Shown here: positions 10,382 to 19,407 of the stretch, piece after piece
Layout of the letters: every line of letters starts with the position of its first letter
How positions within the stretch are numbered: the first letter of the stretch is position 1
The notes under the pieces: generated by a model
What the model saw: the letters and a program-made list of their open reading frames with translations, nothing else
Databases searched by the model: none
Told to the model about the DNA's origin: nothing
Position numbers and translations under genes: made by a program
NCBI GenBank assembly: GCA_977006965.1
Contig: OZ345356.1
Coordinates: 372,001 to 436,000 of the forward strand
Origin: Phymatolithon calcareum
Lineage: Eukaryota; Rhodophyta; Florideophyceae; Hapalidiales
DNA length: 64,000 nucleotides
Reading direction: 5' to 3'

Positions 10382-11405
10382 AATCGTTGTTCAGACTGCA
10401 TATAGCTATGTTTTCCATGGTGTGGTTTTCATGACTCGGCATTTTCCGGCATTGCATTTTCAGTCGCCCTCGATAGAGGTCAATTCGTCTACGTGTAACT
10501 ATTCCTTCACATTCCACTCTGAATGTGAATGGTGCTCACCTAATTTTTTGCGACTTGACATATTGCGGTACTTTCTATTGACGTTCGGTGCAAAAACTCA
10601 TCTCAAAACCCTACTGAATTGTAAACTTAAGACTGTTCCCGATGCCATCCTGTCCGACTGTATTCCGCTCAATTATTTATTATTGAATCGCAGTAGCGTC
10701 TTATAGGCGAAAAACGGAAATCTAAAAACCCTATTCACACTGTACGCTTTTTTTGCTTTGGTACTGTAGCGCTGTATGCACAATCGCTGAGAAACAGTCG
10801 GTCAGCACAATCATCATTTGAATACGCCAAGATGAAGCGACCTCATTCTGCAACGGCTTTGTAGCGTCAATGAGCATGAAAACGCAACATCAAACTCATG
10901 GAGAGGACCTGTAATGATGTTTTTATAGCACAGTCAAAATTCAGCTTTAGAGAGAGAATTCCTTTCAGATCAGTGAGCCCATTGATGATACAGGCGCTCG
11001 TACAGCCAAGCGGCGCTTCTTCGTCGGGCTCAATGAAAAGATCCGAGCGATTCATATCAAGTTAGATTTTACTTTTCGAGTTCATACCTCAGATAGAGGT
11101 GGGCCTAAAAGCGAATCATTTCAAGATTGTCAGAGACAGAGCAGATTGGTAGGCTCAAAAGAGTTTCATTGTCTGCAATTTAAGAGACCGAGGCAACGTT
11201 TTGTCTTGAAGGCTATCGAATAGCACAGGTTAAATACCATCTTGACTTCAACTCAAATTACCATTGGCAACGCTTTCTGTTCGAGTTCCCTTGCCTGCTT
11301 TGCGATATCATCCCTGTATACAGGAGCTCCTTTTATTCCTGTTACTGTATCCTCGTTGTTTGCTTCCAAAAATCGTTATCATTCAGTCACAGCCTTTCGT
11401 CGAAA
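10382..11405. repeat. Segmental duplication, copy A (uninterrupted)
   Basis: Matches 18147-18165 joined to 28769-29556. Copy A lacks two insertions present in copy B. The hAT-type composite site is intact here as gactgcatatagc (target tgcatata at 10397-10404). The small retroelement site is intact as tttgcgatatcatccc near 11300-11312. Copy A has about 180 bp (around 10921-11100) and about 75 bp (around 10565-10640) that copy B lacks. No clear coding function; it ends about 230 bp before the NYN gene at 11638 and could be upstream regulatory DNA. Confidence 0.8.
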
Positions 11406-11637
11406 GCAAGGACAAACTAAGGTCACAGTACGGTCGCATTTTCCTGGTTTCCAAAGCCTCGAAATGGGGCTCTCACGAGGTAGATCGTACAGTATACTGT
11501 ACATCGACAAATGCTGTGCGGGAAAAACCTATCAACATCCAAAAGTGAACAGCAATAAATAGTCGCACAGCACTCCCGACATATTCCAGTACGATTACGG
11601 GCTGCGGAGCAATCTGTGACACTGTGATATCTGCCAA

Positions 11638-12957
11638 ATGTCGTCCCCTTGTGTGAAAAAGAAATGCGTCCCGTCAAAGCCAAAAAAGAGCAGTTCATGC
11701 AAACCTAGCTCTGGTCTGCGAGATTCATCCACACTCAAGACCAAAACGCCAGATGATAGCCTGGATTCTTGCAAGAAATCCTCTGGTTCCAAAGCGAAAA
11801 AATCATGCAGCCCAAGACCATCGTCTCGAAAAAGCTCTGGCAAATCACCCATCGTGCCCCATACTGACGCGCATTCGAATTCAAAAAGGAGCAAATGCAA
11901 GTCGAAAAAGTCCAGCTCAGTGCGCCATGATTCCGAAGAAGACTTGCTCGACTCTGTGAGTTCACCGAAACTTGCCCCCGAACCAAAGGCTTCCGAAAGT
12001 GTCGAAGGAAATTCATGCAAGTCCAAGAAGTCAAAGAGTGAGCCCACCAAGCCAGAATCTGATGCTGAAAAAGCTCTAATCGCCTCAGAAAAAGCATCAT
12101 CACCGAAAACATCTTCATCTTCGGAAAAACAAGATTCATCTTTGAAGAAATCTTCGAAGGGCTCGTCGAGCGAACCCCGCAAGGTCATTCCATTTGCCCC
12201 CGAACCAAAGGATTCCGAAAGTGCTGAAGTAAATTCATGCAAGTCCAAGAAGACGTCCACCACAAAAACTGGAAAGAGTGAGCCCACCAAGCCAGAATCT
12301 GATGCTGAAAAAGCTACAATAGCCTCGGAGAAATCATCATCACTAAAATCGATTACATCTTCGGAGAAACGTGATTCACCAGTGCAATCATCGCCGCCTA
12401 AGGAATCGTCGAAGCGCTCCTCAAAAGAATCCGGCATGTTCAGTGGAGATGGAACCAGCGACAATGGCTCGCCCCCGTCGATTTCAATTTCACTTTCGGA
12501 AGAGATTGAGTTTGCCATTTTGGATGGAAAAAATGTTGCCTATGCTCATGGTGATTACGGTAAAAAAGATTTCAGTGCGTTAGGAATTGAAATCGCCTGG
12601 AGATATCTGAAGCGAAAGGGAATACATGTAGTTGCTGCATATCCTGAGCAAAGAAAAGAAAAAGGAAAAAACAACCAGAATGTCATTGATCGTCTCAGAC
12701 AGCAGAACGCTCTTCATTTCGTTCCATCGGACCGTGAAAAATACCTTAAGAAGCTCCTGGAATTCGCTTTCGAAAATAAGTATTTTCTATTCTCAAACGT
12801 CAAGAAATGGCCTCTTGAGAAAATGCGGCAAGAGAAAGGCATTCTGAAGGAATATCTGAAAGAGTATTGCATTCCATATACTTTCATTCGAGATGACTTC
12901 CAGCCGAATCCAGATCCATCCAGAATGGGTAGCTCCGTCTTTAGAGGAATATCATGA
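11638..12957 (+). CDS. Regnase-like (Zc3h12a-type) NYN domain protein with long Ser/Lys tail; degenerate active site
   Basis: The 439-residue protein has two parts. Residues 1-280 are low-complexity Ser/Lys/Glu/Pro, with a tandem duplication of about 75 residues (units at about 113-180 and 188-255 sharing APEPK-SES, NSCKSKK and SEPTKPESDAEKA). Residues 290-435 are a Zc3h12a-type NYN/PIN ribonuclease domain: AILDGKNVAYAHG, then GIEIAWRYLKRKGIHVVA, LHFVPSDR, FLFSNVKKWPLEK and YTFIRDDFQPNPDPSRMG. The first catalytic Asp (D296) and N299 are kept. The Asp pair expected before the fourth strand is absent, and the conserved SND Asp is Val388. It may therefore bind but not cut RNA. There is no CCCH zinc finger. 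The gene converges on a second NYN gene at 14089. A long antisense frame is a composition shadow. Confidence 0.75.
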   Translation: MSSPCVKKKCVPSKPKKSSSCKPSSGLRDSSTLKTKTPDDSLDSCKKSSGSKAKKSCSPRPSSRKSSGKSPIVPHTDAHSNSKRSKCKSKKSSSVRHDSEEDLLDSVSSPKLAPEPKASESVEGNSCKSKKSKSEPTKPESDAEKALIASEKASSPKTSSSSEKQDSSLKKSSKGSSSEPRKVIPFAPEPKDSESAEVNSCKSKKTSTTKTGKSEPTKPESDAEKATIASEKSSSLKSITSSEKRDSPVQSSPPKESSKRSSKESGMFSGDGTSDNGSPPSISISLSEEIEFAILDGKNVAYAHGDYGKKDFSALGIEIAWRYLKRKGIHVVAAYPEQRKEKGKNNQNVIDRLRQQNALHFVPSDREKYLKKLLEFAFENKYFLFSNVKKWPLEKMRQEKGILKEYLKEYCIPYTFIRDDFQPNPDPSRMGSSVFRGIS

Positions 12958-13065
12958 CAGCAAGGGTCAAAGTCGTTGTGACAAGTCAAAATAGTGACCA
13001 ACCTTTCGCAATCGGGAAATAAACTCAAATTGACAGACAATCTGGATTCATTCTACGTTCACTCA

Positions 13066-13982
13066 AGGACAGAATCAAAACAATGGCCACTGGCCCGAGG
13101 AAGGACGGATAGGCTCCGTCTCCTGTGCCAGATCCAGGCGGCCACACATCGAAGAGAAATCTTGGCCTTCAAAATGCTGAGAAGGAACAAGGCGAAAGAA
13201 CGTATGTATTCAAACGAAGTGCCCGAAAGAAGAAACAACCAAGAATGGCAGTACACGAAGAAAGATATCGCCGCGATGGAGACCAGAGAGCCGTTCGGTG
13301 AAGCTGTAAATCATACCCAAACAAACCAATCTTCGCAAACACTTCGATCGAAATTTCTGGAAATGGAAGGAGACCGCCTAGAATCGAACCGGAAAAGAAA
13401 GATACAATACGACAAGACAAGAGAATTGCCAGCAATCCTCAAGTTCCCCAAGGTGAAGCACAGACAACTCGCGCTGCAGTATGCCTGTGGCAGATTCCCA
13501 CAGGTGTCAACAACAAGTATGCTGAAGAATTCGGCACCAGAGCCAGAGAGCATATGGAGACCCTTGAACGCACGCTAGCAGGGTACGACCTCGAAGGAGA
13601 AAAACGACTGGAAACAGAAGATGCGCTAGATGAGCTCTTACTATTTAGCAAGACACTCATAGAACGCATGGAGAACGAAGCAGGCCTGTATTAATCCGCA
13701 GAATGCAAGGCAAAAAGTGGTCGAGTCCAAGCACCAACAATCCCGTAGAGGACTGAGATAGGACTACTTTGAGTCCTGAGTTTTCCCGTCCGCCATACTC
13801 GTGGACGTTTCGTGAGCTACAAAAAGGTAGGTAGCATCAGAGGAAGCCTTGCCCATATCTTCGGAAGTCTTGAAAGGAAAAAAAAGAATCAAACCAATTT
13901 TTCTCCTCACTCGAAAATCTGCCCCAAGCGCCAGCAGATGCGTTGGTAATTTTTAAATAAAAAATTACTTTCTTCGTCTTCT
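13066..13982 (+). mobile_element. 0.9-kb retroelement with decayed ORF, flanked by target duplication
   Basis: Bounded by tctacgttcactca at 13052-13065 and tctacgttcagtca at 13983-13996 (13 of 14 identical). The 3' end at 13918-13982 is the common family tail (gccccaagcgccagcagatg, A-rich, TTC-rich). It sits between the two convergent NYN genes, and only about 200 bp of the intergenic DNA is not this element. It carries one ORF and no reverse transcriptase, so it must move with enzymes of a related LINE. Confidence 0.75.
13083..13694 (+). pseudogene. ORF of the 0.9-kb retroelement with two in-frame stops
   Basis: A frame from the ATG at 13083 to TAA at 13692-13694 spans 203 codons and is broken by TAG near 13107 and TGA near 13301. 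The last third (TGVNNKYAEEFGTRAREHM, then TEDALDELLLFSKTLIERM) looks strongly protein-like and has a diverged counterpart on the minus strand at 49930-50640 (TEKAIDERLLFGKIHLRLY). A second frame (12994-13578) is also open and could be the translated one upstream. It may be an ORF1/Gag-like RNA-binding protein, but no zinc knuckle or RRM is visible. Function is unassigned. Confidence 0.45.
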
Positions 13983-14088
13983 TCTACGTTCAGTCACTCA
14001 TGTTTCCTTTTTCCCCTAGTGGGGCTAGCAGTGATTCGATGGCCTAAGTTTTTTCCACTCTACGTTCATGTTCATGTTCATGCACGGG

Positions 14089-14703
14089 TCATTGCAAGTC
14101 CTTGTGCCGCGCCACAAAAGTGTCTCTTTCGAACTTAAACGAGCAGCGTTTTTCTCGGAGGAACTTTTCAAGATTCTCTGCACTTCGACTCCCTCGTTCC
14201 GAGCGTCTCCCACGTGCCACCTCATCTCTGTATTTATCATTCGCAACAACGTACGCACCCTTGCTCATGCCATAACGAAGAACCCAATTGTCATCATGAG
14301 TGGATGCTGGGATAAAGAATACTCTTCCCGGATAGCTATTTCGCAAGTTAATTAAGGCGTCTGGGTCGTCCACTTCAATGTTCTCTATGCCTTTTTCTCT
14401 GAAGAAGGGAAACCTGCGTTTGTCGATGCAGTTGTTTGGAAAAATTGCAATTGCATCTTTTCCAATCCTGGCAAAGTAGTCCAGAGCGAGTTGGACACCT
14501 TTTACGGGGAGCTCCCAAGTCCTTGACGAGTAGCGACGGCAAATGTTTCTTCCGTCCATGACGACTTGTGGGGACGGACGCTGCTTGTTTCGGAACGCGG
14601 TATAGCTTGAAACAGTTACCAAACTTGTGACACTTTCCGTGTCGCTCTCCTTCCTGCATGCCCTTTTGAAGCCGCGTTCGGATTTTGGCGTTCGCGCACA
14701 CAT
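14089..14703 (-). CDS. Regnase-like (Zc3h12a-type) NYN ribonuclease, active site intact
   Basis: The 204-residue protein is almost entirely a Zc3h12a-type NYN domain, the endoribonuclease fold that cleaves mRNA stem-loops in animal Regnases. Visible motifs: VVMDGRNICRRY (D50), GVQLALDYFARIGKDAIAIFP, VFFIPASTHDDNWVLRYG (D137, D138) and AYVVANDKYRDEV (N155, D156, D160), so all expected acidic residues are present. A basic N-terminus of about 45 residues precedes the domain. There is no CCCH finger and no signal peptide. The ATG at 14701-14703 is the only reasonable start. It converges with the degenerate paralogue at 11638-12957. The two domains are clearly related but diverged, so the duplication is old. 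Confidence 0.8.
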   Translation of the reverse strand: MCARTPKSERGFKRACRKESDTESVTSLVTVSSYTAFRNKQRPSPQVVMDGRNICRRYSSRTWELPVKGVQLALDYFARIGKDAIAIFPNNCIDKRRFPFFREKGIENIEVDDPDALINLRNSYPGRVFFIPASTHDDNWVLRYGMSKGAYVVANDKYRDEVARGRRSERGSRSAENLEKFLREKRCSFKFERDTFVARHKDLQ

Positions 14704-15100
14704 TCTGGCGTAGCTTGAAAGTTGTAATCTCGTTGCCGAGAAGATTTACCGTTCACTCAAGCGCAATATGGCACTGAAACCTATCGCATTCTATCCGCCC
14801 AGTTGTGGTCATCGAGCCCATTTAGACAAATACGAAATGCGCCAAAAAAGAAGGGATTTTAGAAAATGGGACCGCATGACTTTTGACAGGGACAAAACCG
14901 TAGCCAAATTTTGTCCACGAAACACAAGTGTTTGCAAATATTTGGCGTTAGAGCAAATACAGTCCCGTGTTTTCTATTGCACCCGGCCCTTCGCCAAGCC
15001 TATGAAATTTGATCAGTCATGGCATTAAAATAAAGCAGATTTTTCTGCGCTTGAAAATATCTTCCTCAATTGTTGGTGGATACTTGATGATTTATTTTTG
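14704..15100. other. Short plus-strand frame upstream of the NYN gene
   Basis: A frame of 86 codons at 14768-15028 starts 65 bp from the divergent NYN gene start. It is basic and Cys-containing and matches no family I know. The stretch must contain the NYN promoter. Coding status is uncertain. Confidence 0.25.
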
Positions 15101-15404
15101 AGAGCTCCTAGGGCCTCACCTTGGAGTAACGGTGCAGCTCTTGCGATATTCTCTAAGCTAAAGTCGTCTGGCTACTCAAAACGTTCTTGATTCGTAATTC
15201 TCTCCCAACCAGAGCTCCTGTGAGTCTCTTGCACTCAAAATCAAATTCTGTACTCATCTTCGACGACTCTATTCGAACTCTTGCTATGGCCGTGTCATCC
15301 GTAAAACCCTTTTTATTCATCAACTGTTGGTGAAGTCTGTCATGCTGCAGAATCTGGTAATTGTTAGGAAGATAGGCGACGGAGATGATCTCGGCGGAAA
15401 TCAA
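15100..15404 (-). mobile_element. Retroelement ORF C-terminus and 3' UTR
   Basis: The minus-strand frame 15404-15153 ends FDFECKRLTGALVGRELRI, then KNVLSSQTTLA and a stop, the same C-terminus as at 480-564. The following 3' UTR (gttactccaaggtgaggccc, then ggagctctc-aaaaataaat) matches 585-630. The common tail itself is not obvious at the end, so the copy is truncated or interrupted near 15070. Confidence 0.55.
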
Positions 15405-15736
15405 CGCTCGGGGTAGGGTTTGATTCGGGTGGATCGTGGAGACAATATGGTTCGTCCTTCAATCAGTTTGAGTAAGGTTTCTCAAAATACGAGCCAGCAA
15501 TGATACAAACCTAATGAACCCAATCTGAGATAAATTTACATCTGTAATAATCCAACAGAAAGAATGGTTCTGATCTGTCATGCAATTAGAAACTAACAGC
15601 CGAATCACAACCAAATAAAATCGAGGAAATTCACTACATGGCCATCCCTCGCAGAACCTACTACTCACCCCTAGCCAAGCGTACTATCATAACTTACCCT
15701 AGCCAAAACTACTACTCATTTGTTTGTCAAAGCAAT

Positions 15737-16048
15737 CTATGCAACTGTAAAATTCATTGCGCGTGCTACTGAAATATGCTTTAGAACGTCGTCGCAAGTA
15801 GCATCTACGTCATCGCAGGCGATAAGTTCCATGATTATGAACTGAGCCGCTTTGTCGATGTATTTTCGTTTCGCCTCGACAAGGTTGTGGATGTTGGGCC
15901 TCACACATGTCTTCGAAAAGTGGCCAGTATTTACGCACGAGCAGTGACGGGCCCTCATTTCAGACGGCAAGTTGGGGTTCTTGCGCTTGCGGCCCGGCTG
16001 AACCACAAGGTCAAACGGCACCAAATCAAGCTGTTCTAGCTGAACCAT
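15737..16048 (-). CDS. Possible zinc-knuckle protein fragment
   Basis: A 103-residue frame with ATG at 16046-16048. Residues 20-50 read PGRKRKNPNLPSEMRARHC, then SCVNTGHFSKTC. This resembles the CX2CX4HX4C knuckle and NPxxLP context at the C-terminus of Mutator-like transposases and related DNA-binding proteins, though the first Cys pair is spaced one residue short. The remaining 55 residues are helical and unrecognised. It could be the end of a decayed MULE transposase or a small host protein. The DNA just 3' of the ATG on the plus strand holds nothing recognisable. Confidence 0.35.
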   Translation of the reverse strand: MVQLEQLDLVPFDLVVQPGRKRKNPNLPSEMRARHCSCVNTGHFSKTCVRPNIHNLVEAKRKYIDKAAQFIIMELIACDDVDATCDDVLKHISVARAMNFTVA

Positions 16049-16131
16049 TAAATATTTATCGGTCGAAGTTCACATTTCCTATGTCAGTTACGTGAAAGCA
16101 GCTCGTGTTTTCTCGCGTCTACAAAAACAAT

Positions 16132-16230
16132 GAAGAAGAGGAAGAGAAGCAGATTTTGTTTATAAATAAGAATCTACTTCAGTAACTTTGAAAAAGTTAC
16201 CAACGCATCTGCTGACGCTTGGGCTGGGCA
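16132..16230 (-). mobile_element. Retroelement 3' tail copy
   Basis: The minus strand carries the common tail: gcccaagcgtcagcagatg, cgttggtaac, an A-rich stretch, then a CTTC/TTC-rich run that appears as gaagaagaggaag on the plus strand at the left end. No target duplication was identified. It is probably a 5'-truncated insertion. Confidence 0.7.
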
Positions 16231-16990
16231 CCTCGAGCGTGGAGAATGCATGATGCTCTAACGGTGAAGTTTGTACAGACGATGTAAGACGTCTTGCGAC
16301 TGTCCCGCTCGAACAATTCATGTGCATCAAATCAGAGCCGAGCTATGAAGCAATGATTCAAGATCGAGTCAAGCAATCCGCGCGGTCATCACGTATGCAG
16401 TACATTGCGAGCGTCATCGAATCGTCAATCCACAGCAAGCCCATTCAATGCCAAGAGTACAAGAGCTATCCCAATCCCTTTTACTTAGTCACGTTGATTT
16501 ATCTGCATTTCATGCGTTCGTGTCATCGCAGGAGTTCGTATGCTCCTCAGTCGAGACCTTTAGGGTTTGAAGAGTTAGTGTGCGTTTAGACATAAGTGCT
16601 TCCGCCCAGAGAGAGATAGGAGAGAGCGAGGAGGAAGCAGGAGTAAATTGATCATTTTCACCGCAAAGATTGCGCGCCGAAGAGGCTACAGACGATCGCA
16701 ATAGTGGCAACATGCTGACGACCCTGAACCACGCTATACCGGCCATCGACATGGCATCGTCACTATCATCGCCGGGTTCTCTAGAGCGTGACTACGCAAA
16801 TCGCCGTGAACGTTAGTGGATTCCAGTCATCCACGAGTATCAGGATTTTCAGTCGTTTATTCTACCCACATGGGAGTAAGCCATTCACTTGAGTCCGATG
16901 GCTAAGCGATTACAAGATGTGATCGAAGCAGCAAAAAGACTTTTCTACATGTAAGTATTTGGAAAATATGCCGAACATCGAAGTGAGCTG

Positions 16991-18146
16991 ATGCGCGCGC
17001 TGTGCCGACTCATCAGCCTGGGGATGAGGAGAGTACACCAGGCTGAAGCGTTTTGCTTTGAGTCTATCAGACAGAAGAAGTACCTGGAAGAGGCAGAAGA
17101 ATATAGAGGAAGAGAAGCGGGTTTGACAGACGCTCCAAAGGATATCGGGTATCTTAGAGAAGAGGAGGACCTTAAAGGAGAGTTCGTGCAAGCGGGAGAC
17201 GGCAAGGTGCCGAAAAAGCGACGAGTAGAAGAAATCATGAAAGGCTGGAAGGAGGAAGAAGAAGGACGGATAATAATAATATTAATAGACAAGCCGAACA
17301 AGCTACCAGGAGTGCTACATATAAGAGAGAGAAGCACGTATCTGAGGTGCCCGAAGTGATTTTCAACAGTGCCGCTATTTGGAGAATATCTTCCTGGGCG
17401 ACATGCTTAGGAACCAGTGCTTTTGACTGACGAGTCGAAATCGTGACCCATTGCAACCTTGCTTAATTCCAGCTTTCCCAGCAATTCTGAACCACGCTGA
17501 TCCAGCCAACGCAATTGTAGCCCCTGCGCTTACGGGTTCTCCAGTATCTGAGACTCTATTTGTACAATGGACAAGCTTTCCTCGTGGAGATGTATTGGTC
17601 ATTTGCACTTTTGGTGAGGTGGAAAGGCGTGAGAATGATGAGAAGGGTGAAGAGAGAAGAAAGATGAATGAGGACGTGAAATCTTTTGGCTCCTTTAGTC
17701 AGGAGCCGACGTTTACTTGGCTTAAGTAGAAGACAAAAGACGATGGTAACAAGGAGGGGGATGTAGCTCAATATTCTAAGAACAGCGCAAACAGCTTGAC
17801 ACAAGCTGAATTCCTTGTCTGAATGAAAAAGCCACGATATGCATCCAAATCACGGAGCCGAGATTGCGGCTATCGCGGATGCTAACGGGAAGAGAGACAA
17901 GTTGTATGACGATGAGAAAACATGTTCCGAGAAGCATTCCGCGAAGTCCAACGTAGAGCGGACGCCATGATGACAAGAACGGAAGCACCTAAAATTCAAA
18001 CATGGGTGACAAACGTAGCGAACGGTAATTTGGTGGGCCGTTTGAGATATAAAATACCAAATGTTCATTATTGAGGTATCGTATGGCGCAGTAAGATGCG
18101 TAATAAGGTTGCTCTTAAAAAAAAGGTCTCACTTCTACTTCTTCTA
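16991..18146 (+). mobile_element. Retroelement copy with charged ORF and TTC-type tail
   Basis: The ORF at 16991-17359 (YLEEAEEYRGREAGL, KVPKKRRVEEIMKGW, LPGVLHIRERSTYLRCP) is homologous to the one at 1123-1422, and the similarity runs on in another frame to about 17460. The right end at 18100-18146 (ggttgctctt, A8, cttctacttcttc) is a diverged version of the common tail. The middle (17460-18090) is not conserved with the other copies and may contain another insertion. A stretch near 17470-17540 weakly repeats one near 16690-16770. Confidence 0.45.
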
Positions 18147-18639
18147 ATCGTTCTGACTGCATAAACAGGGGCTGAGCCAATTTGATTGCTGGGGATTGCC
18201 GTTTATGAAGCAATCTCGCAATCGAATTGCTCCCAGAATATTTTTGCAATCCCAACTGCAATCCCACGTCTCAACAGGGAGGAATCCATACTGCAATTCA
18301 ACTATTCGCAATCAATCTCAACTTCAATTCGATAAATCAGCTACTTTGTCTGAGGCGTACCACGCTATTGTGCTCCAGCGAAGTGGGTTCCGGAAATAGA
18401 ATGCTTGAAAACGTCGGTGCTGGCTTATTTATTTATTAGGTACTGTACTGTAGTTGCGCACATGGAAATCGCATAATTACACGATACTGGTACCTTTCTC
18501 AAGACGCTAAGCAGTAATTTTTTGAAACAGAAAGAACTGTGATATCGGAATTCAATATCAACAGAAGAGAGAAAATAAAATGGAGGAAATTACTAAAATG
18601 ACGACGCAGTTTGCCATCCACTAATACCAGGGTATGAGA

Positions 18640-19360
18640 TTCGCTGAAAAACCGCAATGAACGTGAACGTGAATGAATATTCGCTAATGTTCGCTTGAGA
18701 AATATAATGAATATTCACTAGAATAAAGTGAATGAAATGAGAATGAATATTCTCTTGTGACATGATAGTGAACTGAAAGTAAATGAAAATTCGCTCTAAC
18801 ACATTGCAATGAATGTGAACGAAATTCGCGAACATTCGCGAATGATTCACAAAATATTTCAGAAAACTGACATAATTTTGATTCATCGCGCTCTACCCAC
18901 ACGATCCTAATCGGCGACACGGTGTCTTCTGCTTTTGAAATCCGCATGAAATTATATTAACAGCTGTAAATTTCGTGGCAATTTCAGCATCGTTGTATCA
19001 TAAGCTGCATCAACTGCAAGGGGAGCTTTCATCCCATCCATTCTGCCAATTCTCCACATGCGCTCGCACACATTTTGCTGGAATATTCATCCTTCATACA
19101 CCGTAGATCATTGGTCCACATATGTCCCTGGTCCGGGGGCACACATCTTATCATATGGCGTATTGGTCCCTACACATTCGCTAACGTTCGCGAATGTTCA
19201 CCAGATTCAACCTCAGCGAACTGAAAGTGAACGAATGCTCACTGATAAAATATTGCTGAACGCGAACATGAATGAAAAATCGCTCAGAGTGGATTTACTG
19301 AATATTCGCTAAGGGTGCTTTTGTGAACGTGAATTCGACATTAGAGAATAATTCATTCGT
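18640..19360. repeat. Degenerate GAAYRTGAATATTCGC-type repeats
   Basis: Short motifs such as gaacgtgaatgaatattcgc, gcgaacattcgcgaatg and cgctaacgttcgcgaatg recur in both orientations at about 18640-18850 and 19180-19360, separated by about 330 bp of unrelated sequence. They are partly palindromic. The function is unknown: they could be subterminal motifs of the surrounding hAT-like element or a small degenerate satellite. Confidence 0.5.
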
Positions 19361-19407
19361 TTACTCACGAATTTATATGTGAAGAGTTAGGCGAATCTCA
19401 GGCCCTG

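Noticed and set aside
11595-12518. 307-codon open frame antisense to the plus-strand NYN gene
   Set aside because: It is the mirror of a Ser/Lys/Glu repeat region (giving Ser/Asp/Phe), has no domain, and the plus frame carries the recognisable NYN domain.
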